A DNA stretch of 64,000 bases from Datura wrightii (GCA_035772735.1 JASDFA010000011.1:1116001-1180000); one strand, 5' to 3'. Positions 9,801-22,660 are shown, counted from the first letter of the stretch. Numbers and translations: made by a program. Notes: generated by a model not told the origin, from the letters alone.

Positions 9801-12800
9801 CATGCACCAAAGGCATGATGTAGAAACTGGTGGTTTATGTTCAAGTGCTGAGATTAAGCCACATTCCAGTGGGTATGTCTTCCTCCATGCATGTGCATGT
9901 GGTCGTTCAAGACTCCTGCGGCCAGATCCTTTTGATTTTGAAACAGCAAATGTTACCTTTAATCGTTCCATTGATTGCGATAAGCTTCTTCCCACAATTC
10001 AGTTACCCCAAGGAAGTGATACAGGTGGGCCCATTCAGCCCTCAGCTTGGAGTTTAATTCGAATTGGGAATGCAAGATATTACCAGACGTCTAAAGGTTT
10101 GATGCAGAGTGGCTTCAGTTCTACCCAAAAGTTTCTTCTAAGGTGGACTATCCTTCTTGAGAAACCAAAATATGAGAATGGGCTACTATCAAGCAATTCA
10201 GAGCAAGCAAATATAAATAGGTTTAGTAGCAATGCCAGGAATGAGCCTAACACAGATTCAGGCATTGAGAAGGCTGGTGATTTGAATGTGCAAAATGGAT
10301 ATCAAAACCAAAAGAAGTCTTCTGCAGGAAATATCGGAACGGACGATAAAGTAAATAATTTAGGTAAAGGAGTTTCCAACTTTAATATGCGAAAAGCTTT
10401 TTCTGAGGTGGTAGCTGGTTCAACTGCTGCAAATTCTGGATTTCCTCCGCTACAATCAAATAGAAAAATTATGTCAAATTCAGAAAAGAGTATTAAGCCA
10501 AAAAGTGCGAGAGAAGGGGATAGAGAGAAGGTTAATGCGATTAGCGATGAACAAGTATTGGAAAAAGTTGGTCTAATTCCTGCTATTCATGAAGTTAAGA
10601 ATGATAGTACTTTTGTTTCTAACAATGTCACTAAAGGTAATCAAATTTTCCAGATAGGTACACATTTGGATTCAATGAAGATTAATAGAAGTGAGAAGAC
10701 CAGACCAATTACTTCTTCTAAGCATGCAACAGTTTACATTGGATTTGAGCATGAGTGCCCCCATGGGCACCGTTTTATATTAACTGCAGACCATCTCAAC
10801 AGACTTGGTTCTCCTTATGCATTGCCTGTAGAATCTGTCGTCTCTTCATCTTTGGAAAATATAGATCATAAGGGGGTAGGTCCCTCCAGAGGGGGTAAGA
10901 ATGGTGGCCATGGCAAAGGTCGCCGGCTGGCAAATGGAATGATTTGTACTTCCTCTAGGAAGCTTAGGAATCTGGAAAAGTCAAATGAGGGGTTAGATGA
11001 AGGAAATTCAAACATAGAAGGGCCAGCTCAATTTTCCAGGCATCCAGTACATGCTGCGTCAGGAAAAGATCTTGAAACTGGTCTTCAATCTCTAAATCTC
11101 AATGATTCTGGCTATGCTACCTCCTTGTTAGATAGAAGTTTGCCCATATACATGAACTGCCCGCATTGCATGGAATTGAAGAGTAAGAATGACCAAACAG
11201 ATGTGAGATTTGCAGGAACTATTTCACAGCTCCAGAGGATCTTTCTGGTGGGAGTTTTACTTCTGATATTTGGCTAATTTCCTCAATTTTCCTGAATCTT
11301 TATGACCTCCTAAATAAGTATCCTGTTATATGATGTCATCTTTAAGTGCTTATCTGATTCTTTGTTTCTAAAAATCAACTAAACAGGCTCAGGTAATATG
11401 GTTTTATGTTGTTCAATGCCTAAACCAATTATGAGTGGATTAACGTCATAATGTAAACATGTGTTTTAAGATATCTGCTGAGTGCTAAGTAATCATATCT
11501 ATCACAATATATGAATTGATCTCAGATCTCCTTTATTGTGTCTCGATGTTCAAACCATCTTAAGTGTACCAAAAAATATTCCCAACCTTTGTTTATTGCA
11601 GAACAATGGTAAAAAAACAATAATGCTACCAGTTCATTATAACTTTTGAATCATAGAATTCATTCAACTTCCAAGAAGTAATATCATGCTGGAGCATGAG
11701 AGAGCAAGAGGAGCATGTGACTAGTTTGAAATTCATGATTCGATGGCCAGCCAATTCCTCCCTTTATTTCTGTTACCACTGCTCTTGAATTTGACATCAA
11801 AAGTAGCCAGACCCTTTAATTCTTTCGCCCCTTTGAATCTGTTCCTCTTACATTCACCGACTGCATCATGTTTTCTAGCTTGTCTGCAGCTATCGACCTG
11901 TAATAGTAACTCAAGTGCCTCTTCTTCATGTCCCTGGAAGTCTATCCCTAACATCTTGCTTAATTTAAGCATGTTCTGCTTCACCCATGCAGAAGTTTCT
12001 TTTTCTTTGGCTTGCATGTCTTGTTGATTGTCTATCAGTATCGGGAGAATTGCAGCTACAAGTTTATTTGTTCTTCCGTTTCATAGTAGGATATTGTTTA
12101 ATATTTTCTGTTTAAAGGGCCTATTTCTAGTGAAATACAGTGAAGTGTGACATGTTAGCTAGTACATTGGAATTGTATGTAACTGGAGAAGTGGGTTACG
12201 AGTAAATAACTGGTCTTAGACATCGGTACCTCTTCTGCATGTTTTTCAACTCGTATGGTACCATCTATATTTCTAAAAGTTAAATTGTTAAAGAAATTAT
12301 GATGGTTACACTTCTCAAAATGGAACTGCTGATTTGTTGTATGTTTCATGTCCTGTTGGTACTTATACACGTGACATTCAAGTAGTATATTTATTACCAT
12401 CCACTTTAACCTTTATTTAATCTATATAATCTTTGTGAATTCCCGAAGATTAAATGTACTTCCTTTGCCGGCTGTAATGAGTATGCTCTTTGTCATGCAG
12501 GTTACACCTCATTTTCCTGTCATTTTAGCAGCAAATCCGGTCATACAGTTTGAGGTATCAGTTACTCACTGGAACTATCAGTTTTCATTTACCATCTTCA
12601 ACATTGAATTAACTTATCTTTGTCCACCTAGCTATATGAAGCTGCTTTGAGATTGCTTATAATCTTGGGATTTTGCATTACTTGTATAACCTTTGGTTCT
12701 TTGTAAAAAAAATTGTGCAATATTCATACAATGTTTGGCACCATTTCTTTATTGTATGTATTATTTATATGGGATAAATGGGGAATAAGAATGGATGTTT

Positions 12801-14321
12801 GGTAAGAGCACCGAAAATGGCAAAAATACCCTAAATATTAAGGTGCCTTGTTTTAGTAAATAAAAAAGATCATGATAGTATTTATATAGTAAGAATTTGT
12901 AATGGTTTGTAACTTCAAGTTTCTTTAGATAAGAACTTGAAGATCGGTGTCACAATCTATGTATCATAATATCATGAATTATTATTAACTGCGTAACAGC
13001 CCATACATTAGAATTCATGCATAACTAGTTTGTGAACCAAATGATCTCTTAAGTGATGTTTTTGCAAGTCAACTATAGTAAAGTAATGACCAATAAAAAT
13101 GACCCCAATTAACTTGGGATTGAAGTGTAGCTGATTGATTCATTAAAAGCGAAGTTGACACTGCGGAAAAGAAGTTTTTGTTAGGTGACGTTGAATCTTA
13201 ATACTGATATTCAAGGGGAAAAATTAAATTTTGTTGCATTGCTTGAAAGAACATCTGACCTCAGTTGGGCTCCTTATCCAAAAATATCTGACCTCTTTGT
13301 GAATCCTTAACTGCTACTCTGTCAACATGTTGTGCTGCTCTGGCTTTAATTTTACAGATAAAAAAAATGTTTTACATTGAAGAGAGCAAGGCAAACAGAT
13401 TCCCCAGAAAAAATGAACTTTCCAGTGTAGTAAGCGCCAACAGTCCTTGCATTCTTTTACTGGCAGATCTAGCTGCCTAAGAATACAGTAAACTTCCTGA
13501 ATATTTCACAGATGGTGCAGGTGGTTGAGGTGCTTAGCCGCAATGCTAGGATCTGGATCTCATCATTGAATATAGTGACCACCTCATCTAAAATTTAAAC
13601 TATTAGAGAGAACACAACACTCCCCCTGTGCAGGCTTAATTCTTTTTCATGGGCAAGCATGTGGATTTTCTTTTTCTGATAATATGTGGCGATGAAACTT
13701 GAGCCAAGACTTCCGCTTACTTTGAACTATGTTGAATTGTATGACACCTCATCTAACAGCTTAAGCTGTTAGCGGAAGTTCGTTTTTATTAGTTTATTAT
13801 ATCTTCAGCACTCACCACAATATAGACTTCAAGAAGGCTGAAAAGGTTTTTAGCTCTTTTTTTTTTTCAATTTAGTTGCCATTGCTGGAGGGAGTTCTCC
13901 CATTGGATCCCCATTCAATGGGATGGTTGACTACTTGTACTTTGTCATATCCTCAAGCATTTTTTTTAGATGTTATTTGTGTTGTTACCTTTTTGGTGTA
14001 TCTTTGGAAATAAGCGTTCAAGTTATTCTCTGAATTGCTGATATTTTTCCTATTTTGACTTTGTAGGAGTCATGTCTCCCTCCATCTGTGCCAGACCGTA
14101 AAAAGAAGTTGCAGTTCTGTCTTGGGTGTCGAGTAATTTTACCCCCAGAGAGTTTTCTGTCACTTAGACTACCTTTTGTTTATGGTGTACAGCTGGAAAA
14201 TGGAAACCTCCATCCTCTTATGCCTTTTGAGCAGCAACCTCAACTTACTGCCTGGATAACCAAAGGCACAACATTGCAGCTTGTATCCAAGGATAACGAT
14301 CATGAGGAACTTTTCACTTAG
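6818..14321 (+). CDS. SMG8: SMG8, nonsense-mediated mRNA decay factor
   Basis: Coding exons 6818-7348, 8377-11247, 12501-12554 and 14067-14321 join in frame through GT-AG introns into 1236 codons. SMG8 with SMG9 binds and restrains the SMG1 kinase that phosphorylates UPF1 in nonsense-mediated decay. The N-terminus is proline/serine-rich, followed by a G-domain-like start (GVVVVGFIGKRHDDVAYLIN) and VCHVVVFIQEG, where exon 2 begins. A Ser-rich linker, a polyalanine tract (near 9270-9315) and Cys/His-rich motifs follow: CMHQRHDVETGG, HACACGRSR, HECPHGHRF and MNCPHCMELK, likely metal-binding. The C-terminus (CLPPSVPDRKKKLQFCLGCR, LRLPFVYGVQLE, AWITKGTTLQ) matches plant SMG8 proteins. Exon 2 alone is 2871 nt. 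The stop at 14319-14321 may be a truncation, because a coding-like frame continues downstream. Family call is firm. Confidence 0.9.
8158..8290 (+). repeat. Possible tRNA-derived SINE fragment in SMG8 intron 1
   Basis: GC-richer island in an AT-rich intron. AAAGGCCCTCACCTCCAACC followed by AAGGTTGGGGATTTTAGTC resembles the region around the B box of solanaceous SINEs, where the usual GGTTCGAGTC would sit. No A box or tail is clear. Confidence 0.35.
11733..12017 (-). pseudogene. Possible retroelement-derived ORF fragment in SMG8 intron 2
   Basis: A 94-codon open frame antisense to SMG8, inside intron 2. Its product (WVKQNMLKLSKMLGIDFQG, EEEALELLLQVDSC, ELKGLATFDVKFKSSGNRNKG) has protein-like composition. 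It resembles, from memory, the segment before the endonuclease of plant LINE polyproteins in Solanaceae. No endonuclease or reverse transcriptase follows, so it would be a fragment. The plus-strand frame over the same bases (11743-12027) is its shadow. Confidence 0.35.
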
Positions 14322-16493
14322 TCCAATGGATGAAATCTATCTTGATGGTGCTGACTGAAACTTTATTAAGCATCTTGAGCAGCAATTTTTGGAAAGTTCT
14401 CTGCCATCAGGTAAGCATTTGACCGAGCATGTTTCAGTTTTACTTTTTATAGGATGAGATTTCATGATTGCAGTCATAAAGGGAAAGATGAAAAAGCATC
14501 TTTAGTTGCAGCTTTTAGAAACTTATAAGGAAGAACTATGATACACCTTTCTTAAATAATGGTGTTTAACAATTGACTTAAGTGTGTTCAATGCATGTTG
14601 GTGTATTCTATTGCATTTTGAAGTTTACAACTTATATAGTGTCAAGGACCAAGAATTCATCTTATTTTTGAAATTTGCAATAAATATTAATTATTATGGA
14701 ACATAGAGCTGTAAAAGATATTATATAGAGTAGTCATCGTAAAAAATGTAAAATCTTCTTTGATCTTTTTAAAAAATACTTTTTACAAATCATTTACCAG
14801 TGAATGAAATGGGCCTGGATAGAGTGGAATGGACTTAGAGATTCATATTGTCAACGGTAACTAGTTTGGGATTGAGTCCTAGCTGAGTAATATTGGTTGA
14901 AGTTGATGCAACTTAAAGAGCTATCTGTATAGGAAAGGGAGCAGTTCCACATCCCTGGGTTCAAAGTGGACAAAAGGAAAAGTCAACTGACATGAAATTA
15001 AGGCACATGGTTGCCCTAATTGGTGGGATATGCAATGAGAGGACGTTACTTTACCAAATCTACCCTTTCACCCTGATTAATAAGAGAACTAGAAAGACGA
15101 CACATGGTTGCAACTGCAAGTTCTAAATGTTACTGGTATTCGACAATATAGCCTTTTTAGGATATCTAAATCTGGTTATATCTTATTCGCAATTAGTCAA
15201 TAGAGTTCCAGCCTTTTGGACTCTCTTTAACTGCTGCTACTGTAGATATGAGTTTTTGAGGTAACACATCTGACAGGATGGCTGAGAAGGAAGTGTGTCT
15301 GGTTGAACTTCCAAACTTTAGAGAACAGCAATCTAGTTTCGGAGGGAGTTAACGGAAGCTGCAGGAATAGATCAGTGGCTAGCATCAAAAAGTTATGCGT
15401 GCTGACAAATTTGGAACTACAGTGCAACGTTCTCTACGTTTTCTTAGGTGAGCTTGCTTTGAGTTAGTTTTAGGTCACTGTTTATATGGAGGCTATAGGA
15501 CATAATAGTAAGAGCAGGAGCAGATAGCCAAATGAGTCTATAAAGGAAAAAGTGCAGGAAGTTGGAAATCCTCGTGTGTTTTTAAAGACCAGGGTGCATG
15601 TTCATTTTGTTAATGCACTAGTCATAATGGATCTCCAGTTCATTTTGTTAATCTAGTCATGGTCAGTGTTTGACAAAATGAAACACACTTTTTTTTGTGT
15701 GTGTGGGCTTGAAGTTTGCGATTGTGAATTGTATGATTTCAAAATGAATTGCCCAGTTTGGCAAATGGATGGTCAACCGGCCACCATTTGATCTATTAGG
15801 TATCCTGGGTTCAACTCTTTCGTCCGTTTGTTTCTGTTTTTAACTTTGAAGTATTTATGTTGAGAGGCTTACACTCCAGAGGCATAACGTACAGCAAAGC
15901 TTTCATACTTGTTCTACAAAAAGAAAAGGTTGATTGCTAGCTCCTGATCATGGGTAACTCTTACTGAAAATGCTTATACTGTGCAAGGTTATGTACGCAT
16001 GTTCTTTTCGGTGGTGAAACTCCTTATTTTTGTGATGCCTGTGTGTCAATATTTCTTGTTGGATGCAATTAAGGATGAGAATGCACGTTCCCTGCCGTAT
16101 ACCCACCCACATTCTCGTAATCTCCATACATGCTCTGGTTGGGGCGTAGTGGAGTACTGGCTAACGGCAAATACCTGGTTCCTCCTTTACTGGACAAACC
16201 ACCTACATGAAGATGTTTAAAGCTCTAAACTTAATGTTTTCTTTTGTTTCCTTCTGTTGTTAGATGCATGCAGGATAACCATCTTAAGTTTTATTTGTTT
16301 TAAAGCTGTGAAGGCAATGCCCAAATACATGGGAAGAGGGGAGAAAGTTCCACTTAGGTGAGGCACTGCGGCTGATTACTCTTATTCTTTCTTCTTCTTT
16401 TTTTTCATAAAAAATTGTGTCCTTTTTGTGCTCAGGTGGATTTATTATGCTATCTCTTGGCACAGACCTGGTGATCAGCTGGTTCATCTTTAG
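14322..16493 (+). pseudogene. Out-of-frame, splice-competent coding-like block after the SMG8 stop
   Basis: Directly after the SMG8 stop, in a different frame, comes SPMDEIYLDGAD, a TGA at 14356-14358, then NFIKHLEQQFLESSLPS ending at donor 14410|GTAAGC. Two further exon-like pieces follow: 16306-16357 (AVKAMPKYMGRGEKVPL, with AAAG acceptor and GTGAGG donor) and 16436-16493 (WIYYAISWHRPGDQLVHL, stop TAG 16491-16493). The phases fit at both junctions. This could be a decayed C-terminal extension of SMG8, a spliced 3' UTR, or a fragment of another gene. I do not recognise the peptide. Between the pieces lies about 1.9 kb of intron-like AT-rich DNA. Confidence 0.4.
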
Positions 16494-17762
16494 CGGCAGG
16501 CGCTTTGGTACTTTTTGGTATGCACTTTTTCATTCGTTAAAAATGTGCATCAAATGAATGCAATATGAAATTTTAGGGGTTTCTACAATTCTGCTTAGGG
16601 TTATGATATTGCATTTAATTCTTAGGGATAATAGCATTTTTGAATCCTCAATTATTGATAAATTCTGATTTTAGTCCTTTTGATATATGACTCAGCTCAT
16701 TTAACCTTCTTCAATTAATTAAAATGTGTGTTTTGGCTCTCCTTTAAGTAGGAACTTTGTTATACTTTAGACTATTTTAAGAACTATGTTACCTTCAAAT
16801 GATATAACGTTACAAACCTAATTAAACACAGGGACGATTAAATGGTGGAATGCTTAATAATTCTGTAAATTTGTGAATATTCACAATCAAAAGGATCAAT
16901 AGTGCACATTTCTATTAATTGAAGGTTTAATGTGTATAGTCAAATATCACAAGCACTAAAATTAAAATTTATTAATGACTGAGGGACCAAAAGTGCTATA
17001 AACCCTATTTTTTATTCAGTCCTTAAATCATGGGATTAAGTGGATTGGATTTAGACGGAAGTTTTGTGATAAGAAGACTCCTGCTGGGCAGTACCAAGTG
17101 GTCTGGCAATGTTTATCCCAAAAATGGTGTGTATGCAACAAATCAACAATTTAAAGTAATATCGCTGTATAATAAAATATCTATCAGACAAAAAGAAAAA
17201 ATAATAGTATAGTGCATGCAATTGGGAATAATAGAGGTGGACCATAGCCAAGAGATATTTGTATTTCAAAGGAGAATCTTTCCTTAGGGTAGGGTAATCC
17301 CTGGGTGTGGCAGGGCCGGAGGTGAGGGAGTAGGGGAGGTGTGGGTTAGAGTGTGCATGAATTTAAATTATGGATCTAATGTGGGTTAGGTAATTTAGGT
17401 CGGAACTTGTGTGTTTTTGGACCCGTAGGTTAGGAAACCACTCATTCTTTATTTGTTGGTCGCTTTAGTCATGTTAAATGAACTCTTCATTTTGCCTATA
17501 TGCACCCATATCAAATGGGTAAAATATTATATGGTCTAAATATTGAAAAATATCCATGTTACATAGCTGAGTCCTAGCTCATTTAGAGACTGAATTATAC
17601 TTATCTTCTTATCATGAAATATACAATATAAAGTAACAATTAAAGAGCTGTAGATCACTCCTATAGGATGGTTACCTAAACTAAAATGAAAATAGTTCTC
17701 TTTCTCTCATGTTATTATATATGAATATAATTTAGTAGACGCTCTTTCTTTTTATTTTAAAA

Positions 17763-17814
<52 letters not shown>

Positions 17815-18593
17815 AATGTACTTTGCTTGTGAGAGTTCAGGTTGCGTTTCTCCTTTCATTGAATAATTAGCAATGGGTAACTCCGACCAAGATTGCTGAA
17901 AACCAAACATATCAAAGAGCCCCAGTTGGCAAAACAGCCAATTTTAATTTGGCAGCTCTGTAACTTTTCACAAATGTCAAGCAAGCAGTTTGAAGCCATT
18001 AATTCATCTACTTAGGAGCTAATATTCCCTTATTACTATCTACCGTAACTACCAAGCTAAGATGCTAATCGTCATGCCAATTGTGGTTGGCTTTTTCAGT
18101 TTCATGGGGAATGTGATACTGTAGTTGTTTCTCTACTTGCCTTTGACAATGTAAAAGCCTTCTTTCTTTAGTCTTTACCATGCATCCTTTGAAGTTAAAT
18201 CCACTGTCATAAGAAGGAAAATCAGTAGTAATAGGTAATGTTCTCCTTTTAGTTTCTTTTGCAGTTGAAATACCGGGATCAATGCGCAGAGTCTATTCAA
18301 CACTGGCATCCGATGATCTTGGGGTTTTGCTTTGGGTTCAACTACAGTAAGCAAAAGGGAAGAATTCACCATATGTAGAGCCCCTCTTGGAAATCGTTGA
18401 AGAATGGATCTCTAAACGTTCAAATATCTGTCTATACATGAAGCCCTACCACCACTGTTACAATATTAGGATCGATGCATTAAGATTCAGAGATTCAGGG
18501 CGATTGAATTCCATTATAAGTTGATTAAAGGACGCTGATTACAGCGCTATGGAAGAGTTGGTGTCTTATAGCTGGACATAACTATAATATTTA
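16494..18593. other. Intergenic, with one weak exon-like block and an (AT)n tract
   Basis: Mostly AT-rich non-coding DNA, with a perfect (AT)n microsatellite at about 17765-17809. At 18263-18376 an acceptor-like TTTCTTTTGCAG precedes a 37-codon open frame (YRDQCAESIQHWHPMILGF, ending KGRIHHM and TAG), possibly a terminal exon remnant. No start codon or upstream exon could be tied to it. Confidence 0.35.
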
Positions 18594-19130
18594 GTAGGTG
18601 TTTGGATATGTGATTTCATCTCAGAATTTGTAATCATGGAAAATTTCAAATTCTCCAAAAACCTTGATTTGGGATTACAAATCACAAGATGGACTTTTTT
18701 GAACACAAAACTTGACCCACGAGTTTATATTTTGTGAAGAAAAAACTTGCCATTTTATATTTACCAACCATTCATTTTAGATGTAAATAAAATTTATTGT
18801 TCATATTATTACTCTTACCAACCTTTGCTAAACATTTATATCGAATATAAGTTTACCAACTATGTGGGAGGAGTAATACATTGCAATTCATGTTCAATTT
18901 TATTTTTTATTTTAAAATAAATTTTTTATACTTTGTTATGAATTTTTACTTATTTGGTAAGATTATATAAGAATTGAAAAATTTTTGATAGTTTTTGCAA
19001 CTTATGGGCTTTTATGTTTATGAGACAAAAATACAATTTGAAATTTTCAAATTGCATGTCCAAATAAAATTTTAACTTCATCTCATATGATTTTATATCA
19101 TGATTCTCGTATGGCCAAATGGCCCTCAAT
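18594..19130. repeat. MITE-like element, about 535 bp
   Basis: Left end TAGGTGTTTGGATATGTGAT and right end CGTATGGCCAAATGGCCCTC are roughly inverted around AT-rich non-coding DNA. GTGTTTGGATATG...ATTTCATCTC is a common solanaceous MITE terminus, and TTCATCTCATATGATTTTAT near the right end repeats it in inverted sense. Confidence 0.5.
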
Positions 19131-19489
19131 CTAAATTTTACGTGACTTATGTAAAAGGAGTATCATTTTATTTATTACAATACAAAATGATATGTCTAAA
19201 AATTTGCTAGATCAAGCTCCAATTTTTTTGGTCTTGTATGGTCATTAGGTATTGTTTTAGTGTGGTCAATCCTCAACTGAATTGTACTGTACAAATACCA
19301 GCTCTAGGTTTCTACAGACTCTGGAGTTTGTAATCTTTGTTCATATGGGAAAGAGTTTTAAAACTGCAATATGCTCATGGAAAAGTAGGAAATAATTACC
19401 TAAGAAAATGCATTTCAGAAGCAGAAGAGTAGCAAAAAGTTGTAGCTAAACTCATCCTAATTAACATATGCAGCACCCAAGAGTGCGGC

Positions 19490-19575
19490 TTAATAGCTGT
19501 TAACGTGGGATAAAAATCATGAGATATTAAGTTTAAATCCCAGCGGAGAGACTAGCATTACGTATGTTTTTTTCA
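19490..19575 (+). repeat. TS SINE fragment
   Basis: AAAAATCATGAGATATTAAG then GTTTAAATCCCAGCGGAGAG matches the B-box region of the Solanaceae TS SINE as I remember it (GGTTCAAATCCCAGCGGAGA). Only the tRNA-like part is kept. Confidence 0.5.
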
Positions 19576-20144
19576 TCTATTTAAGTTTTGATGGACAAAG
19601 TTATTCGATATAACGGATACTATGTGGAAATTAGCTGAAAACAAACTCAACCTAACATGTGATGTGGGAAATGGAACTGGTAGCTATCTGCACCCTTCCC
19701 CAATCCCATTTTGTGAGGCTGTCACACATGGCAATAGGAATCGTCCAGCCTGCCTTTCCATTAAAATTGGATCATGTAGGGTATGTCTCTGTTCCAATGA
19801 CGGTATTAATTACCATAAACTTTTTTTCAAAATTATTTCTCTTTTAAAAAAAAATATATATATATATCTTTATAAGTGGGGAGGGTATGAGAAGACTGAA
19901 GAGAGGAGGACAATAATGAAAATTCCAACCCCACATTTGAATGACAGTTTGGAAATGGCCCTTAAGCCAGAAATCTACATGTTATATTTTGCATGACTTG
20001 TCCACTTCTTTGCCTCTTTTATGAATTTTGCTTCTATTCTTCTTTTCTAGACAACTCATTTGAAAATTTTGAAATAGCGTCACTTAAATAAGTGTTGGCT
20101 TTTCGATGAATCGATCAAACATGCATTTGCTATATTACAAATTT

Positions 20145-20635
20145 ATACGTGGCAAATGGACGGGTTACACTGAATTTGGATGGGGCAAAATAAATTGAGT
20201 TAATAAATGAGAAAATTACCGAGTTGAAATGGACTAAAATGTAGGTCATAATCCAACCATCCAACTCTAATTAAGTTTTCTTTTAGTTTTAAGTTCTAAT
20301 TAAGTTTTTTTTTTAATTTTCAAAAAAGATATTTTATTTTAATTAATATGTTATATCTAGTCATAATAAAGAAAAATGTTAATTTAATAATTTAAAAAAT
20401 TAATATTTTTCCTTATTATGACTAAATATAACATATTAAATAAAATAAAATTTGTTTTTTTTTTAATATTTTGACAAGATTTCTCATGAATCAATTTGGA
20501 CTAAATATCAGCCCAAACTTTGATAAATTGAAATGAGCTGAGTTTATAAATGAGTCGGTCAATTATCAGCCCAAACTTAAACAAATTGAATAAATTATGA
20601 TCTCATGAACTGATTTTGTCACCTCTAATTACCGT
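20145..20635. repeat. hAT-like MITE containing a long palindrome
   Basis: The left end (CGTGGCAAATGGACGGGTT) and the complement of the right end (AGAGGTGACAAAATCAGTTC) form weak inverted repeats. Inside, 20325-20453 is a near-perfect hairpin: ATGTTATATCTAGTCATAAT on the left arm is answered by ATTATGACTAAATATAACAT on the right. It may be a second MITE nested in the first. Confidence 0.4.
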
Positions 20636-21955
20636 GATCACTTCAAACAAATTTAGGAATCTTTACATTTTCAGCCATGCAACTGATAAAATTTCACACG
20701 TCCAGCAGTAATCATTTGTGGTCGTTGTTGATATATACTCGGCACACTGATTGTACACATATTATAACGGCTAAAATTTGCAATTAAAATAATGATTAGA
20801 ATTTCTTTTAGAACTTAGTTGGGGTTGTTGTGTAATACTGTATAAGAATTTCCAAAATGCTCAAGGATAACTATGTATACATGCACCTGAACAAATTTTT
20901 CCCTTTTAAAATTTGAAATAATTGAAAGCCATCTGAAAAACAAGAACATGTGGGAAAAAGGTTATTTGTGTAAAGGTATTCTTTACAATATAGCACTTTC
21001 TATTGATGCAACTAATCATTGTTTTTTGGAGGGCCTCTATGTCTATGCTACACAATAAATTGATGGGGTGGTTGTGTATTATGAAGGAATCCTTGATTAA
21101 TGGAGATTAGTACCTACTACCAAAAGTTCACAATTTATAGTGGTGCTGGTAATAGGATTTTTTTTTCCTACAATTTTTGTGGATTAGTTTGGCTATTTAT
21201 GTAACTCTACTTTCGATTTTGAATTATCTATTCGAAAAGGTTTACACACTCCCTAATAGAGACGTGATTATCTAAACTGTATTATCTTCTTAATAAATAT
21301 ACAATTTGTTGTGTTCTATTGACTAAGAAGGAGATGGGCGGAACAACTTATGTGGACCACTTGTTATCAATTTAATTTCTTGTTCTTTCATCTCTTGTTT
21401 TATGGGCATATTTTCGGAGAAGCAAATGAAGTTGCGGATATCATAATTTTTAAAAGAAATTTTTGAAAATTAACTATTTCAACTGTCAAATAAAAAATAT
21501 ATAAAATGAATATTATTTTGAAACATACATGAAATAAATTATATATTTTCGAATTTCAAAATTTAAAATTAATTAAATTAAAGAAATAGTAAAAATGGAC
21601 ATCTTTCTACAGGGAAAAATAATGTGCACGTTTTCCAGATTAATTAATAATTTAATTATTGGCCAAACAGAATAGGTCGGCATACCTTATCGGAACTTCC
21701 TTGTCGAACTAATATTTAAATATATCAAACCCCACTGGAACTACTACCTTCTTCTACTTTTCTCTCGGTATTTAATATTTATATTAAAATTTTAATTAAT
21801 TTAAATTTATATTATATAAAATTTATTTAATAAAAATATTAATTTTTTATTTAAAATTTTTAATTAAATATACAAATATCATATTTATTTTATCACAAAC
21901 TTCGCAAATGGAAGTCGTACCTTCATAATTATACCAAAAGATATCGTATCTCTAC
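20636..21955. other. Intergenic, no gene seen
   Basis: AT-rich non-coding DNA without a recognised element. Confidence 0.4.
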
Positions 21956-21957
21956 CT

Positions 21958-22660
21958 TATTTGTCATTTCTTCCTATTGACCTGATCGATACGGAAAAAA
22001 TTTTAAATTAACTTTTTGCTACTTTATTCTTTTTGATTTCTTTCTTATATAAATTTAGAAGTCTTTATTGCATTCATTTACAATCCTACACGTACCTCAA
22101 AAAACTTCTAAAACAATTAAAAGTTTAATAATTCCACCACAAAGGTAGTAATTTAAATTTGCTCTCAAGAACGTGGTCCAGCAGAAAAAAGATAAATTTA
22201 AAATTATTAAGTTTCATAAATTTTAATGAAGATAAAAAAAATATTTAGTAATTATTTTTAATTTATCTAAATTTTAATAAATAGAGTTATTAATATTTAT
22301 ATTAGTAAAAAATAACCTAATTCTATAAAATTAATTGAGATTTATATAAATAAATTCGGACATCACAATTATATAAAAGAAATTTGAAATTGAACCTGAA
22401 AAATAATTAACATAAAAAAAAAATTAAAGAAAAGATTAAGAACCCTAGCTAGTTCCAGATCATTCCATGGTGCATGATTGCTATTGACTTAATCGATTCA
22501 GAAAATTTTAGAATTAATTTTATGCTTCTTTATTTCAATTTATTACTTATGGAGTATAAAATTCAAATTCTTTTATTGCAGTCATTTACAATTATTCACG
22601 TACCTAAAAAATCTAAAAGAATTAAAATTTTAACAGCTCCACCACGATCGTACATTGTTA
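21958..22660 (+). repeat. Imperfect direct duplication upstream of the aquaporin gene
   Basis: Unit 21958-22160 recurs, diverged, at 22473-22660. Shared landmarks are CTATTGAC(C/T)T(G/A)ATCGAT, CATTTACAAT, CACGTACCT(C/A)AAAAA and (A/G)(T/C)TCCACCACAA. A third remnant (GTTCCACCACAAAAGTTAGT) sits at 22916. A separate 38-bp motif, TAAGAACCCTAG then TTCCAGATCATTCCATGG, occurs at 22434-22472 and 23093-23138, differing only by an extra CTAG. A two-unit 30-bp tandem repeat lies at 22758-22817. Confidence 0.6.

Noticed and set aside
9236..9995. Several 70-120 codon frames on both strands within SMG8 exon 2
   Set aside because: Shadows of a long GC-balanced exon; the leucine-rich one at 9236-9547 is just the polyalanine GCT/GCA tract read in another frame.
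15981..16220. 79-codon plus frame
   Set aside because: Falls in the intron-like interval between two phase-matched exon-like pieces and has no recognised motif.
17765..17809. (AT)n array considered as a CRISPR-like or regulatory repeat
   Set aside because: A simple microsatellite with no spacers; no CRISPR array exists in the window.
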